From Sclerurus mexicanus (lineage: Eukaryota; Chordata; Aves; Passeriformes; Furnariidae), in NCBI GenBank assembly GCA_013396755.1, contig VWZF01003861.1, positions 2,048,032 through 2,112,031 of the forward strand: DNA of 64,000 nucleotides, given 5' to 3'. Shown piece by piece: positions 1 through 15,600 of the stretch. Each line of letters starts with the position of its first letter. The stretch's first letter is position 1. Below the pieces are notes generated by a model. The model was not told where the DNA came from. It saw only the letters and a program-made list of their open reading frames with translations, and made no database searches. The translations under genes were made by a program, and so were the position numbers.

Positions 1-534
1 CTAAAGATCATTTTAGATGATCTTGGCTGGACCTTGCAAATTTGGGTTTGTGCGAGCAAAAAATGACACTGACTGTTTCTTGCAAATGTAATATTTAATT
101 ACTAATCACTAAAACTGTCCATTAGACTTGACTTGTGGTCTGTTGAATCACTTTATCACAGATGTTTACTTTGGATTTTTTAAACAGCGCATTTGCTGCT
201 TCTTTTAATTTTAATATACTGCTCAAAACATCTGGGAGCCACATTGTCAACCATTGTAAACACCCTGCTTGCTTTAGTGAAGCAATGTGGTGTGAGCTGA
301 GGTTATGTCCCTGAAATGCAAGTCTGTTCAATTCATGAAGAGAAAGTCTGTGACGATATGTGTTGATAAACAACATCAGGAAAATATTGTACAATTAACA
401 TACTGGAGTTCTGAAACTTGAGGAAACACCAGATATAATCAATACTGGCCATGGCTGGCATTTACTGATAGTGTGTGATATGAATTGTGTTAATGGTCAG
501 ATGGTAAACTGTAACACCTAAATATTTCTTCAAG

Positions 535-697
535 GGGTTGGAGAGATGCTTGCTCTGGAGCTTTTGTTCGTCACGGGTGGAGAAAGCAAGCCTGAACTGG
601 GTGAAGTTACTGATGTAACAGCACAGCATCTCATACGATTTGGCCCCCAAAACCCACACAGCAGCGAGGAGAAGAAATTGGTTATAAGGAACTCCAC
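535..697 (+). CDS. DLEC1: DLEC1 visible exon 1
   Basis: Encodes a segment including LGEVTDVTAQHLIRFGPQ and ending in VIRNS, with a split Thr codon. The donor is CAC|GTACGT, so the open frame continuing to 803 is read-through into the intron. The acceptor is inferred: the pyrimidine-rich tract before 535 ends in AAG, an unusual but permitted acceptor. An upstream stop in this frame (taa at 519-521) limits how far left the exon can extend. Confidence 0.75.
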
Positions 698-3600
698 GTA
701 CGTAGCAACTATTACAGTGAGAATCTGCAATCTGGACACACGATTAGGGATCTCATTTGTGATGCTGTACTCTCTTGAGCTGGAGAAGCCTTCGTGCACT
801 TGATAAACTTGGGGCAGCAGCTTTGCTTCTCTTTGCTCCCTTTTTTTAGTAATTAAGGTTCAAGGTTACACTTACATGAGCAGGAACGTTATGCATGGAT
901 CAGACATTATGGCAACCATTAGCCAAGGTCAATATATTTGCTTCAGTAGAAATAAATCTACAACTCCAAAATATTCATAAATATGGATGGTTGCAGGAAA
1001 TACTTACAGGGTGATCCAAGTGAGATTTATCTAACATTACATGCCTACTCTATATACTCATGCAACTGAGCTAAGCACTCTTTTCCTTTCATAGTGCAGG
1101 GAAATAGATGCTTCCAAAGATGCAATTCTGACTGTAGACATCTCCCACAGAACAAGTCATAACACATCCTGTACTCCACTAGATCCCCACTGATTAAAAT
1201 GGGAGCCCAATGTAATTAATTCATATGAAAACTTTCAGATGATTCCTACCACTGAGTCCTAACAGATTTAAATCTAAACTCAATTTGAAGTCAAGGAATA
1301 TGTCCCTATGGATAATTACATCATACTGAATGTAGTGGCATCCTGATTTTGCTCAGAATCAGTCAGACATGAATAGAAGGACCCTCATGCATGATGGCAG
1401 CAGTTAGAGGCTGCAGACTTCAAAGCAGGGAGGAGGTCAGTACGTTTTTGGGTACATTAGTGTAAATTGCTACTTGCTATGGTTTGTTTTGTGGCCTAGA
1501 AATCACACCTGCATAATGCTTGGTGGTGTTTGGGTTAAGAAAGTGTGATTTGGTCAACTGGATACTATAAACTGGCAAAGGATGTGACTGTGGCAATTTC
1601 CACACTTTCACTGTGCTGTAATCACCACAGCAGTCTGTGTACATCTGGTGTCAGCATTTCAATGAAACAAAGCTGGCCAGACAGAGTGAACTCCACAGAA
1701 GCAAGACAGAGAAACCTTTCTTCTGCTCTGGAAAAGTGATACAAGAAATTGTAAATGTCTAGTTTTGTCAGTGATACTTTCAAGTTCCAGTGTCCTTCCC
1801 CTCCTTTTCAGGTTTTTGAGGTCAGCATGTCAAGGTTCTCAAACCCATGAAGACATTCCATGGAATACACTTCTGCTGAAGCAGCCTAGTGAAGCAACCT
1901 TTTCTGGATTGCAAGCAGCATGGCAGAGCCATGGCTGTAATTTCAGCTGGAGCCATTGTCTTTGTTGACATGTTAAAGGCCACAGCTTGCACTTGGATTA
2001 AATTCAGGACGTGCTGTAGATCAGCAGCAGTGATCCAAGGCAAACATACTGCTATCAGCAGGAACAGCCCTGTTCATCTCAGATCCTTGAAAGAAGAATT
2101 GTAGACTTTCCTAAAAGCTGGATTATGTGACAAGTCAAGTCAGGCAATAAAGTGTTAACATATCTTAAACACTTATATAATTTACTTTCATATATTAGCA
2201 TGGTCTTTGTACAAGTTACATACTCTATGCTGTCTCATCAGATTTGTAGCTCACAAAGACTGGGAAGTCAAGCCCTTGTAATTTGCAAAGAGATGAATTT
2301 CCTATATGGAAAAAGGATCTGAAAATTTCCTCCCAATATTTTACTCAAAAATAACTGATGTTTTAACTATAGCTTTTTTGTTGTTTATTGACCTCTTTGC
2401 AGCCACGTAGAACTTCCCTTCTTCTGGCAGATAACAAAACCTAATCTGAAACCATTAATACCAGAAGGAACTGCAGACTTTATGAAGGTCAAATACAATG
2501 AGGACACAGATTCAGCCTTCTCCCTAAATCCTGAACAGGGAGTTTTGCTTCCCTGTGCAGATCATGAGTTTATCCTCACTTACACTCCACAGGAGGTATG
2601 GCTCGTGATTCCTTCCTATCTACAAACTCCAGCTGTGTATTTTTATGCAAGTCATAAAATCCTTGCTGTGCAACTTTTCTAAATTAAATTTAATTAGCTG
2701 GTACTACGCTCTGATAAACAGTGTTCAAAATGTAGAAAGTTACTAAAAGAAAACATGTTTTGACTGCAAAATGTGAGGCAGTTTCTGATCTCATGTCATT
2801 TTTGGGACTGACTGGACACAATTAATTTTACACTGAAACTATGGACACATCCTTGTAGCTGCAGCTGTGCTGGCTGGGGAAGTTACCACCTTCCCCTCTC
2901 TACCAGCTCCTGACCCTTCCCCTTCTGCTTTGGGGATGTGCCCTGTACCTACTCCAGCCTAAATAATCTGTTTAGCAAACAGTGATTATTTAAACTGTTT
3001 CCAGGTGTAGGTTTTTTGGCCTGAAATGGGCCCTGTGAAGAGCTGAGTGGTAAATTAAGGGGATAGTAGGAGCCTTTGGCAGATAAATGCTGGTGTGCAG
3101 CTGTGGGTAAAGAGGGGTGCAAGGATGTTGGAATGCAGCTGTGCCAGTGACTGTTCCCTTAGTTTCTGCTCCCCTGTCCCTGTAAATAAGGAGCATGAGC
3201 TCACTATATTTAAAGCAACTTGATCCAAAGTAAGCCCAAGAGGGGGAATATCCCATGCTGTGATGATTGATAGACATAAGAAATAACTCAAATACGTATG
3301 GAAGAGAAATTAGCTGGCTTTTGAAAAATACTTAATTAATAGAATATTTAATTAAAGTATACACTGAAATTAATATCTGTCTACAAACAAATGAAGCTTT
3401 TGCAAAGCCCTTCAGATTTAAGGCCTGCTTCTGTGTTTGCTTTTTTTTTAACCTCCTCCATTAGAATACAGAAGGCATTCTTCCCATGATGGAAAAGTCG
3501 TGTTTCTTACTCAGGATCAGATTGATGGTCAATTAAGCTAAATACCCTGAAGCAGTTAGAAGAAATTTTTAAATCAGTGCAGCAGTACTGAGCTTAATTT

Positions 3601-6600
3601 GGGGAGCCTCTGCAGATGCTTGTGTGTAGTATGCAATATACTAGGGAAATAATAACAGGCATGTCAAAAATGAGTATTTTTCCTGGAACCATACACCATG
3701 AGATCAGAATCTGGCTTAATATTTTGCAGTTAAACATGTTTTCTTTTAGTAACTCCAGAGTTTGAATGTTGTTTATCAGAGCTTAGTACTCCAAAGATGA
3801 TCATTCATCCTTTGCGTGTAAACTACTTTTCCATCTTTTTTTAATCCTCAACATAAGTGCTTACTTGACATTAAAATCCTTTTCTCCTTCATCTGTGTAG
3901 CTGAAGAGTTATCACAGTGTGATTCAGATGGTACTGAGGGACATCCCAGAATCACCTCGGTAAGCTGAGAAACATTTCCCAGTAAGATGTGTAGCCACAA
4001 TTTATCTGTGCTATTGCATTAGGTCACTGAGATTTTTCTTCTTTCTGGTGATGATGGATTGACAAGTATAAAGAATTTTATCAGCACAGCTAATTGTGGT
4101 ACAAAGAGCATCTCTGATATCTTCCCTCCTGCCCAGACACATGGCTATCCCCAGCTTTTCCTCTCTTGGAAAAAGATAATACTGTCCTTTTGTCTGCTTG
4201 TTTTCCAGATTTTCCTGTTATTACTGTTTGTCACAGCAATCTGTGACTTACATACTTGTTCATGGACACATTGGGACAACTAGAGTACCTTAAAGAATGA
4301 TGAAGTTTTTAATTGTCCCCAGGCTGAGATAATTGCACACTGACAGTCTCTACTTGAGAAAATTTTGATGATTTTCAGTTTCGATCTGGCAGTTATGAGG
4401 TGGGATCTAATTTAACACCAGTTTAAGATGTTTAATGATTCTACTGTATTTCTTCCTGAAGTTTAGTAAAAGAGGGAACGCAAATCCCAGAATGCAAAGT
4501 AGAGGATGTAATAGCACTGGAAATAGAAGTTAAAGGATCAACAGAACCATTTCATTTCCTTCTGGAACCGTATGCCATTATTGTCCCTGGAGAAATCTTC
4601 ATTGGTGTAAATATCAGGAAAACATTTAAGGTTTGTTTGCTTTTGAATTCATTATTATCATGTGTTTTGTGCCACTAGATGTCATAGGTTTTATTAGAAG
4701 ATATCAGATGGGCCATGTTATTTTAGTTTTTCTGAAATGTTTTTAAAGGAGGCCATAACTCCAGGAGGGTTTCCACTGAAATCACCCCCTCAGGTTTACA
4801 CTCCAGACAGTAGCCTTTTTTCTTTTTTCACCTCTCCGGTTTGATAGCACAGAATTTTACCCTTCTAAATCCTTTTCTGGGTCACTAACCAAGTATTGCT
4901 TTTCACTTTGTCACATCTGTAGCGTGAAGGTTTTCCAGCTGGGAGGAATAGCCAATGGATGACTAAATTAGTTCATAATGGAGGCACTGTTCATTCAAAG
5001 AACTACAGCAAGCAGAGAAGACCTACAAAAGTCACATATGCTGCATTTTACTACATGTTGTTCTTTCCTGCAGGTTCTGCTAGTTTCTGTTTGGCCATTT
5101 TGGGACAAAATGCTGCTGCAATTGTCCACTCACACAGAGTCCTCATCAGTGTAGGTCAGGATCCTTTTGATATTAGAGTCACTTTGGAAAAATAGGCTTG
5201 TTAGCAAGAGCGAGGCAGGAAGACATTTCCCAATTAATGGTTTTCCCATTTTTTTCTTAGAGATCCTGTTACTCATCATTTGGTTTTATGCTTTCTCTTC
5301 CTAGAACTCATTTTTCAGTTTAAGGCAGCTGTGTCATACTTTCCAGTAATGCAGTGTAGCTAACATGTGATATAGGTAATTAAGCCACTTACTGATGATA
5401 TAGTAATATTCCTTGCAGTTTCCAATTGTTTTTTAGTCTTAAAAGGATAAGAATTTGAACTATGCTTAGAGATAATTGAGCTTTAGAGAACAAAGTTATT
5501 TGCTGTAATTAAGAAATAATGTCTGACTAGCTCTGAAGAGCAGGCCAAAGATTTCAAGAGCTTACATCTCCCTCACAAACAGATTCTTTTTGGAAAAAAA
5601 AAGGCTGCACTCGAAAGATTTGCAGTCTAAATTTGCCAAGTCTGTTCTATTTTTAAAAAATGGGGAAAAAGTTTAAAATACTTCAATATTACAGTGTTCT
5701 TGGAAAGAGTGGTTAATGGATTTTCTTCAGGTTTCAGGAAACACCTTCACCTGTGTGAAGAGAGCCACTGTGTTAAATAAATGGGGATCAGGTTTGCAGT
5801 GTATCACTGCTCTTGGCAAATTGGCTTGTTGCTATGAAAGCTTAAACTGCATCAATTGTCTCATTGATTTTATTTGTTTCAGCTGTGGAACAACAGCAAG
5901 TCACTGATCAAGTACACATGGGAGAAAATCAAGGCCTGCGAGATCATGGAAGTTGTTCCTCAAACTGGTGTGATAGGTAAAGTTTCTGTGACTTGTAAGC
6001 ATCAATTAAATACATAAAAGACAGTAATTGATGATATCAACTAATGCCAGTCACAGAGCACTATAATGCAAACTGCAAAAATACCTGATCCCCAGCTCAC
6101 CGGAGCCACCAGGAGACTCAATTTGGTTCCACAATCTTCAGTAACAGGTTTGCAGCAGGTGGTTTCTTTGCAAGAAACTGAGACAGCACCTTGATTTTTT
6201 TCTCCTCTAGATGTGAATAAATGCTGTGAATTTGAAGTGGCAATTACTGGAAGCAAACCTGGGGTCATCAGCCATAACCTGCAGTGCAATATTGAGTGGT
6301 GTCTGGAGCCAGTTGTGCTGCATATTGAGGCTGCTTTTAAGGTAAGGAGCAGTTTCTGCATCACACACAGTGCATTTGCTTTCTGGTATTTTCTGTGAAA
6401 TCAAACATTAATGTAGATAATACATGCTTCTTAATTACCCTGTTTTAGCAGAGGTGTCCATTCTGATGTCTGTTTCCTGGTGTCCCAGGGCCCACTGCTT
6501 TGTACTGATGTTCCATCACTCCGGTTTGGTTTGACTAAACAGGGTGAGAGTGTGTCAAGAACTTTCAAGATTAAAAACCTGTGTCAGGTGCCAGCACAGT

Positions 6601-9600
6601 GGAGGATGCAAGAAAGCCAGGTTTGTCTAGCGGAAAGGCATGAAGAGGTAAGTCACTGCTACAGCTGGCTGTGTTCCCTCTTTACCTGGGTTTTTTTTCC
6701 CTACTGCTTAGAAGTTGTAATATTCATTCCAGCCATCAGAAATTCTAATTTTTCTGGTTTCTTATGAAATTGGTCCTGCACAGTTTCAGAGGTGCATGAG
6801 TTCTTTTGAGATTAAATGCTTCTTTACAATTTTTCTCTGTTTTCATTACAAATTCCCTGACAGTCTGATCCAAAGAGACATGGAGCATTTCCTGTGTAAC
6901 AGTGATTGCAGCCACTGCTGATAAAAATAAGGGGTTATGGCTTAAGAGTAACTGAGGCTGCTAAACACTCCTCCCACACACCCACGTCAGCATCTTGGGC
7001 AAGGATCTCAGCCCCCACCCCACACTGGTGCTCTTTCTGTTCCAACTCTTCCAACCATCCTTCCTCACCCTTCTGTCCAAGAATCTTTCCAGCTTGTGGC
7101 ATTTTGCTGCTGAGGCTGACTGCTTCTCCTCTGTGTTCCCTCTCAGTCCATGCACAGCCAACCCTGTTATGCCCTTGGCTGTGACTGCCCTTCTCTCAGA
7201 AGCAAAGTCCTCCCTCCCCGTGTAGCCAGGTTTTCACCAAGCTGCCACTGTGCTCACTGGCACCAACCCAGGTGGGACTTGAGGGGCAGAGAGAAAGGAT
7301 ATGTCTGAGTTAAAACTAGACACATGCAAGCCCTAATTGGATTGTGTGGCTTCACCATTTTACCCTTGCTTTGTAGGTGGCAAAAAATTTCTGTTTTCTC
7401 TCTCAGGTATCTCCTTTTACCATCCAACCATCAGCTGGAGAAATACCTCCTTTGGGTATATGCAGTGTGTCAGTTCAGTTCACATCGCTTCAGTGCCAGC
7501 GTCTCCAGACAGTGTTGGAACTAGAGGTAGCAAATGGAGAAGGAAGGTAAGGGGGGAAAGCAGCATTCTGTTTTGTCTTTCCTGAGATTCACATGTGAGT
7601 TTTCACTTTTTATCTTTTAAAACAAAGATATGAACTCAGAATGGGGTTGTTTAACCTATCAATGAACCATCAAATTGCCAATATTGCTAAATAAACATAA
7701 TCTTCATTCTTCCCAGCGTGCTGTTGTATGTCTAGCACATTTGATTAATGATAACAATAGACCATCTGTGTGTTTATTTCCAGTCATCTTCCTGTTTTTG
7801 TTGAAGTTCAGACCCCCCAAGTGTGCCTGATATCTAGTCATCTAGTATTCACTGAAATTTATACTGGAGTTCCTGCCAAAGCAACCAGTAAACTTTTTAA
7901 CCAGACACTGCTGCCAGCAAAATACTTATGGGGAAAGGTAAGTGCTCTTCGGATTTCAGAATAGTGCATGAAGCATACAGTGGGGATGGAAATTGCAATT
8001 TTATAGAAATAAAAATAATGACTTTTCTGAAAAGCTTTTCTGATGTATCTTTTGAGTAGTGATTGCTGTTTGCTGGCTTAAGAGCAGAACTTCAACCTGA
8101 GACTAGCCTTTATAAAAAGATTAACTACCAGTTGAAGTCAATATGTTCTTTCTGTCTGTGGATCATCCCTGGGAGAATGGGTGGGCGGATGTGAGGGGTC
8201 ACAGGATGTCAGCTCCCAGAGTATTAAATAAAATCCCATGGCAGTTTAGGGTTTGCACTTAATTTAGTAGAACAAAGAAACAAAATGGTGCTTTTGAATT
8301 GTGTCTGAATTTTGCTTAAACTTCACATGCTGGGTGGGATTCAGTTTATGGATTAGGAGCCCTACATTTAGGGTCAGTATGCAAGATGTGGTCTGAACTC
8401 TCAGTGGAAATTTGTCAGTGCCTTGGTCATTCAGATCTACTCTGACATCCAGGGTTCAGCTCAGTTGCCCACATAAGAGACTCAGTGCCATCCAAGACAT
8501 CCTCAGGTGCCCAAGGATCCTAACAAAGCATGCTGATGATATAGGGCCTATAGGAAAACACTTTGAAACATCTAGAGCCTAGAAGGAATACCTACAGCAT
8601 TTTTCCTGATATGTGACATTTGTGTGTGAGCAGCTGAGTTAAAGCCCTGGATTTGTGCCACGTGGAGTTGGTCACTAAGGGAAGGTGCCAACACCAGCAT
8701 TGTCTCTCCTGCGCTTCTGCAGTGGAGAGAGATGGGGCATCTCTAGGATCCTGCTCCCATATCAGATAAGTTGGCTTCACCCTGGAAAGGCTTGTGCCTG
8801 TGAGAGGGGTGATAGTGACTCTGCTCCCAGCCCAGAAACCCCAGCTGGAGTTATTTGGAATGAATGGAGGCATGAGGATCTTATTACCCGTGGGAAATCG
8901 TAAAGCAAGTCTTGACAAACTGTACGTGTTGCTACCTGGAAGTGTCCTAAACCTCTTCACTCTTTGATGTGAAGAGACACTTTGAGAGAACCAGCATTAG
9001 TCTGAAAGTCTGTCCTTTCTGTTTGGCAGCTCATTGGAAGCCAGGCAGTTTCCTGCTCCATCACTGTCTCCCCAGCCAGTGGCACCTTAGGCCCAAATGA
9101 AGAAAAAGAATTCTGTATAGAGCTGTCAGCCAACGTTGTGGTAAGGTTAAAAACTGGTGTACAGTTTTATCAAAACAGCAACACTGGCTTTTTCATTTCA
9201 CCTCCATCCTGCTAAAGGAAACAATTTATGTACAAAATTACATGCTCTTTTTTCCTGTACAATATCTCTGAAATTTCTTTGCTTTAAAGGTACAGTGGTT
9301 GGAAGGCAAGAATTAAAGTAGTGCACATGGTGTGCACTTTCTACACTGCCTCCTTGTTTATCAGCTGTTCCTGTTTTATTTCTTTCTTGAGTGCCTGTTC
9401 AGTTGCTCTTAATGCTTATCACTGTTCCTGGAGCATGCAGATCCTTGCTTTGGTTTATTCCAAATGAAATGGAGCAGGCTGGCATAGAGAGCATACATAT
9501 GGTTTTCTGAATGCAGGTGGACTTGTGACATTCTTAAATTTGAAAACTTAAAAAGAGGCTGATGGGACTGAGAATCTGAAAAATAGGGAGTGGACTGCGC

Positions 9601-12600
9601 AGCTTCCAAACTTTATAAGGACATTCAAACAGCTGAGTTAATGCAGCTAAATAAAGGAGCTTCCTATAGCTATGGTGTCTTAGTTCCCATTACAGTCACG
9701 GGAGTCCTAACTTTCGTTTATCTGCTTACAAATGGGTGTTTAGTACTATCAGAGATAGTATTTAAAAGATTTGTAGATGTGGCGCTGGGAGACGTGGTTT
9801 AGAGGTGGCCTTGGCAGTGCTGGGTTGATGGTTGGACTCCATGATCTTAGGGATCTTTTCAAACCTAAACAATTCTATGATTCAACATTTGCAGTATGGG
9901 AATTGTGTCAAAAAACACTAATGGAGAGGGTTTAGGCTCACAGATTGATGCAGGTAGAAAAGTCAAGAAACAGCCAGAAATTTTACCTCAGTACTGCCTT
10001 CTGAGCAACTCCAACTCTGGCAAAAAATGCACTGAAAACAATTCAGTATAACTTCTGACAATTCTATTGTTCTGGTTTTAATCCAGGGAAATTTATACAT
10101 GTTTTTAAAATCTCCTAACGAGGCTGCTTTTCCTCTGTGATATTTGCTTCATTCACAAGGAAACTTGAGTCTTTGCTTTTCAGGGTGAACTGAAAGACCT
10201 TGCCCTTTCCTGTAGCATAGAAGACATGGTTGAGCCCCTCTTTCTGAGCATTTCTGGAGAAGTGAAGGGACTACGTGTCATCTACTCAGTACCTTGTGAC
10301 AGTGAAGTTGCCAGGTATATCTGACTGATTATTATTTTATTTTTCTGACGTGTAATATGATTACTGTATTTTGGAACATGCTCATCTTTGTATCTTTTCA
10401 TATAAGTAAAAGTAACTTTAATGTGATAGGTTGGCATACTATGTACGATAAAAATTTTACCCAGAATAAATCCTTCCATGGGTAGAAGTGAAAAAATGAA
10501 AAGCAGAAAATGCTGATGACAAAAATGGTTCTTTCACACTGGGCATCAGAACCACATCAAGCATTTTGCACATTTTAAAATCTACTGAAGTTATCCTTGG
10601 CATGAGAAAATAAGACCCATTTTTAAATACTAATGTTATTTTCTCTGGCAGTGATGAAAAACAAATGTCACAAAGCCCGGGTGAGCTTCTTTTGGATTTT
10701 GGGTCTGAAGTTGCTTTCAGAGATGTCATAAAGCGTGAGCTAATTCTTACCAATCCCACTGGAATCAGTGCTCCATTCACACTGGAAGTGGAGTATTTTA
10801 CTGCCTCTTTACCAACTCCAGAACAAGGAATGTGCCCGTAAGTCTTGCTTTTCTGCATAATGACTCAAATACTAATTTAGGTTTGGATTAAAACTGAAAT
10901 CGGATTTTTTTTTTTCGAGCTCCTCAAGGTACCTGGTGAAAAGAAGAGGGCCTGTCACAAAACATGCAGCCAGAAAAGCACAGTCAGGTATGAGAATAGT
11001 TGTTAATTCCTTCAGTGGAGAGAAGGTAAAAGCCAACTGACTACCATATTCAGCCCTAAATGTGCCAGTCAGGCACATAATTTCACTGTTGGAGTATCTG
11101 CTGAAGTCTAAACTGTTAAATTACTTAGTTCTTCAGGTTTTTTTCTTGAGACTGAAAGCCCACATTGTATAACCATTAGGTCAATCTCTCTTCTCCCTCT
11201 GTTTTTTTTCCTCTCTCCCCCTCCCTTTCTTTCTCTCTGTCATTCATTTTCTTGAAAACAACTGTCTGAGACAAAGTTGGTGTTTCAGGTGAGAGTTCGC
11301 TCCCAGGAACCCTCTCAGCACATGGTATGGATGCAGAATGTTTGGCTATTTCATTCCTGCACAGTTTTCCAGGACCACTGCAGCAGCCTTTCCTCCCTCA
11401 GACCCTTTAATATGCCCTCCCCACTGTGGAAAGCTGCAGCACAGCCCATCGGTCATTTCTGATGTGTTGTACTGAAAAATGATAATATTTGGAGCCACAT
11501 GAGACTCGGAGAGGGGGGAAATGGGAGCGAAGTGCTATGAAGTGTGGATGTGTCTTCTGTATCCAAAATAAAACTTGCACATATTGGTACCTTGCCATAG
11601 AATTTGGTATCTGTTACACAGACAGAGCTTTTCAGCTGTTGAATTAGTGCTTAAGATTGGAAAAATGCTGTTCTGACAGATTCCATGCAGGCCTTTAGAC
11701 TAAGGCTAGGTGACTCAGAATGTGGAAAGGCTTTGCTTTTTGTAACTCACTCCTTGTGTGGAGAAGCACACAGAGGTAAACAGGCAGTTGCTAACAGAAC
11801 AATAACCAGTCAACACAAATCTCAGCCTATTTCTCTCAAATTGAGGGTGTGTTTTCATGTAACCGATCAGTGCCTTGCGTATCCCAGAGAGTCCTGGGTC
11901 AGGTTGTTGAAAGGGAGTCCTGCTATAAAATATTCTGGGCAAGAACTAACCCTCAAAAAAAACAGAGTAAGACCCACTGCAGAAGGGAGCTTGGGTAAAG
12001 TGGTATAAATTTGAGTTGTGTAAGTGATCCTAGAGTTTTTTGAAGGCACTGAGGTTAAACTGATTAATATCAGCTAAAACCATGGTCCTGTGTATTCTTT
12101 GACTAACTTGGTTCCATTTCCTCAAAATTCATCAAATGCTTCCTTGCTGTGCTCCTTCAGAGTTTGCAGCAGCAGTGTTGTCTCAGGGGAAAGGAGTAGC
12201 TTTCCATATACAACCTTCCACAGGAATTCTGAAAGCCTTCCAGCAGCTCAGCATAGAAATAGCAGCCTACAACAACATGTGGGGAGAATACCAGGATAAT
12301 CTTGTCTGTAAGGTAGGTGAGATTTCAGTTTCAAGGGAAGTATTGCTATGGCAGATTTTACACCAGTTGTATTTCCCAGATTCCTTTCTGCTAGAAATAC
12401 TTTTCCAGTTTTTTAGGACTTTTGTAAAAATTCAGGGTAGATGTTGTTATCCCACTACCTGCAATGACAGGTAAGGAGCAATTGTTTGCTCTTACAGTTT
12501 AGTTTTGGGTTGACATGTTTATCCCTTGGGGTGTTTTCATGGGCCTTTAAAAATGACTGAAGTAGTTTTGATTAATAACATCTGTTTGGTAGCTGGCCAG

Positions 12601-15600
12601 TGCACTACTCTGTTCTACCAAAGCAATATATTGTGTCGTATGGAAAAGCAGCAGGAAAGCTGATAAATGCATGAGGTATTGCATTCTCCTGCTGAGAAGA
12701 GATGTTGTTAGCATATGAATTAGATGCTGTCAAAAGAAACTAACGAGAATTTTTGAAAATCCAATCAGTTTTCAAAACATAATCTTGTAACACATAGAAC
12801 TAAGGTTTTTATCTTGATTCTAATACCAAAAAATCATTTTTAATAGGTGGGAGACTTACAACCTAAATTAATTCCTATGCAAATGACAGTGAAGGACTGT
12901 CCAATCTTCCTGCAGATGACAGGACTGCAAACAGAGTCACCCATTATCAGGTATAGTGCAAAATTCTGTCAGAGGAATCAGAGACTTGAGTACTATTGGC
13001 CTATAGCCAACATACACCCCTGTTCCATCTCATTGTGATATAATGAGAAGGTCAGCAAAATACTATCAGAGTACAGTATCTTCTCCTAGAACACCAACAC
13101 ATTTGTCTCTGCCAACGTAATTAGAAGGTACTCTGCATACAAGCCTGTTCAGGTGCACCAGCAGTCCCTCTCCTGGGCTTGCAGTCATGGAAATTCACCC
13201 TATTCAGCCTCATCTGTGGATATGGGAGCTCATTATTGCTCACGATCAGATCCCATCACCCACAGCTCATTTCTCCTTGGCCCCTTACCTGGAGCAGGAG
13301 AAATGCAGCCCCAACGTAAACAGGGGTGGGGGAAGGCTTAAGCCCTCTCACTGCAGTGCATTTGCACCTTTGGGTGAGGGGTAAGGGTTGGTTTTTGGGG
13401 ACCGTGGCACTGTACAGTTACTCTGAGATGCCTGAGGCAACTAAAAACAAAGGGGGGGGGGCGCGGGGAAGAGACTGATGGAATAAAATAATGTTGTATT
13501 TCATAGTGTAGGCCATGCTTTACCTGAGAGCCACTCTGAACAGGCTGCCTGTGCAGCCAGGTTTGTTTCCCTTTTCGAACAACTCCTTAGTGATTTCAGA
13601 CGCTTCTGTTCTCTGCATAACAAGGTTCCCCCCTCCAGGTTTGGAACTCATGTCTCAGGAGGGTCTCCTGTCCCTCGGAGGGTCCGGCTCAACAATCCCA
13701 CTCCCTTTGGTAAGGATGACTTTTGTACAGCAAGCATTGACACTTTCATTCCTTATGAGAATAAAAATAGAAGAACCTATTAACATGTTAATTGACAGGC
13801 CTATTTTTTTCCTAATCAAGATGGGTTTTATAAAATAGTGATATTATTTAAGAGAGTGACTCAATGCGTTACTGTGGAACTGCATGTCCTATCCTGAGGT
13901 GGCTGGGTTTTGCCTTATTGGAATGGTGGGAACTCAGGATTTTCCATCCTGTTTTTATAAACCTCTCACACCACTAACCCTGATCAATCAGGTGTGCTAG
14001 CTGCTTCTTAGTAGCATCATCCAGCTCTTCTGTATTTAATCTTTTCAGCTCTTGAGTGAGATTCTAAGCTCTTCAGAGTGAAGTCAGTCACTAGTTTTAT
14101 TTATTTTCTGAACATCACCAAACACATTTGCTTAAACAAAATACTTGTAATTTATTTTAATGTTATTAAAAGTATAGTTTAGAACCTAGAAAGAGTTTGC
14201 AGAAAATATGATAAGCTTCAGATATGCTTTAATACAAATCCAGTTGCCAGACACATATTTGTTTATTGATACTCTGGTTCTCTGGTACCAAGAAAGCTGT
14301 GAGTCCTCTCTCTGACCAGCAGTAACTGTCCTTTCTCCTTTCCAATTCAGACATCCGCCTGGACTTGGAAGTTTACAACCAAGAGGAAGATGACGAAAAG
14401 CTGGTGGATCTGCTGATGTTTTTTGAAGACCCTTTTCCTCCTCAAGACATGGATGGAAACAAGGCTGCATCCAGTGGTAGCACCTCAGAGTCAGAGATCG
14501 CGTTAAAGTTGGATCAAGCTGCCAGTCCCTGTGGAATCATTTATCCAGCTTCCCAAACCACGGATGAGGTCAGCTGTTAGGCTGTTTCTTATACTGCTGC
14601 TGAGATACATGATGGGGTTTTTGGCATGAAGGTTGAAAACAATAACAGGAGATATAACTTGTAACTAAGAGCTGGGTTGTTAAAAGAAACATCGGCTCAT
14701 CTCACAGTTGAAAACGCAGTACCGTGGGTAGGTGGCTGTGGGATCAGCAATCAGTTTCCAGAATGAGCTATAAGCAACTAGCTCTCCTTCAAATTGTTAA
14801 ACAAGCTGGAGAGATACTTTTTAAAATGCTGTCCTTGACAAACTAATGCCATTATTATATATAATAGTTGCCAGAATTAAAGCTCCTTAATTTGGGTCTG
14901 TTTTTCTCATGGGTGCTTTATGGTGTCAACATGTGTTGTAGTAAGGGAGCAGAATCTAACCTGTAAAGTTCAAATTGCAGCTAATGATATGGAGGTATTT
15001 ATCCCAGTGATAAAATGGGATTGTTTCTGTTACTCTGTTAGAATATGGTAACATCTGTTACACCTGAATTTTGATTATAATGTGGCAATTTACTGTCTTG
15101 AAGGGCTGGGAGAGACAGGGAAACTGTATTCCCCGGAATATATATATTTCTCTGGCAAAAGCTTTACAGAAAAGATAAATCACATTTTTTCTGTTTCAGC
15201 TCAGAAGGCACAGTTATTTTGAACACACCTGTAAACCTTTCTTGTGCACCAAGGGAACATTATTGCCCTGAAGTGCCGGTATGCATAATGGACAGGAGTG
15301 TCACAGTTGGGTGCTTCTCTGGGTAGAACAGGACCCAAGCATGCACATTTTCCAAGGAATTCAGGAGAGCTACTCTGTACATGAGAAAATTAATGTACAG
15401 GACACATGTCCAGCCTTTGTGCCAGAAAGAAAGAAACTGGAGCTGGCCATACTTAGTGACCAGTGAAACAGTTCCCTGTGCACATCACTCGCATTCCTCT
15501 ACTGCAGAGTAACAGTTTTAACCATTCCCCACCCTTGTGTCCCTGCAGCCTCCAGCCTCTGACAGCAAAGAGAAGGAAAGCAGCAGTCAGGAGCCTACAA

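Noticed and set aside
4959..5195. Open frame of 78 residues between DLEC1 exons 4 and 5.
   Set aside because: The phase runs directly from exon 4 to exon 5, and this frame has no fitting splice sites.
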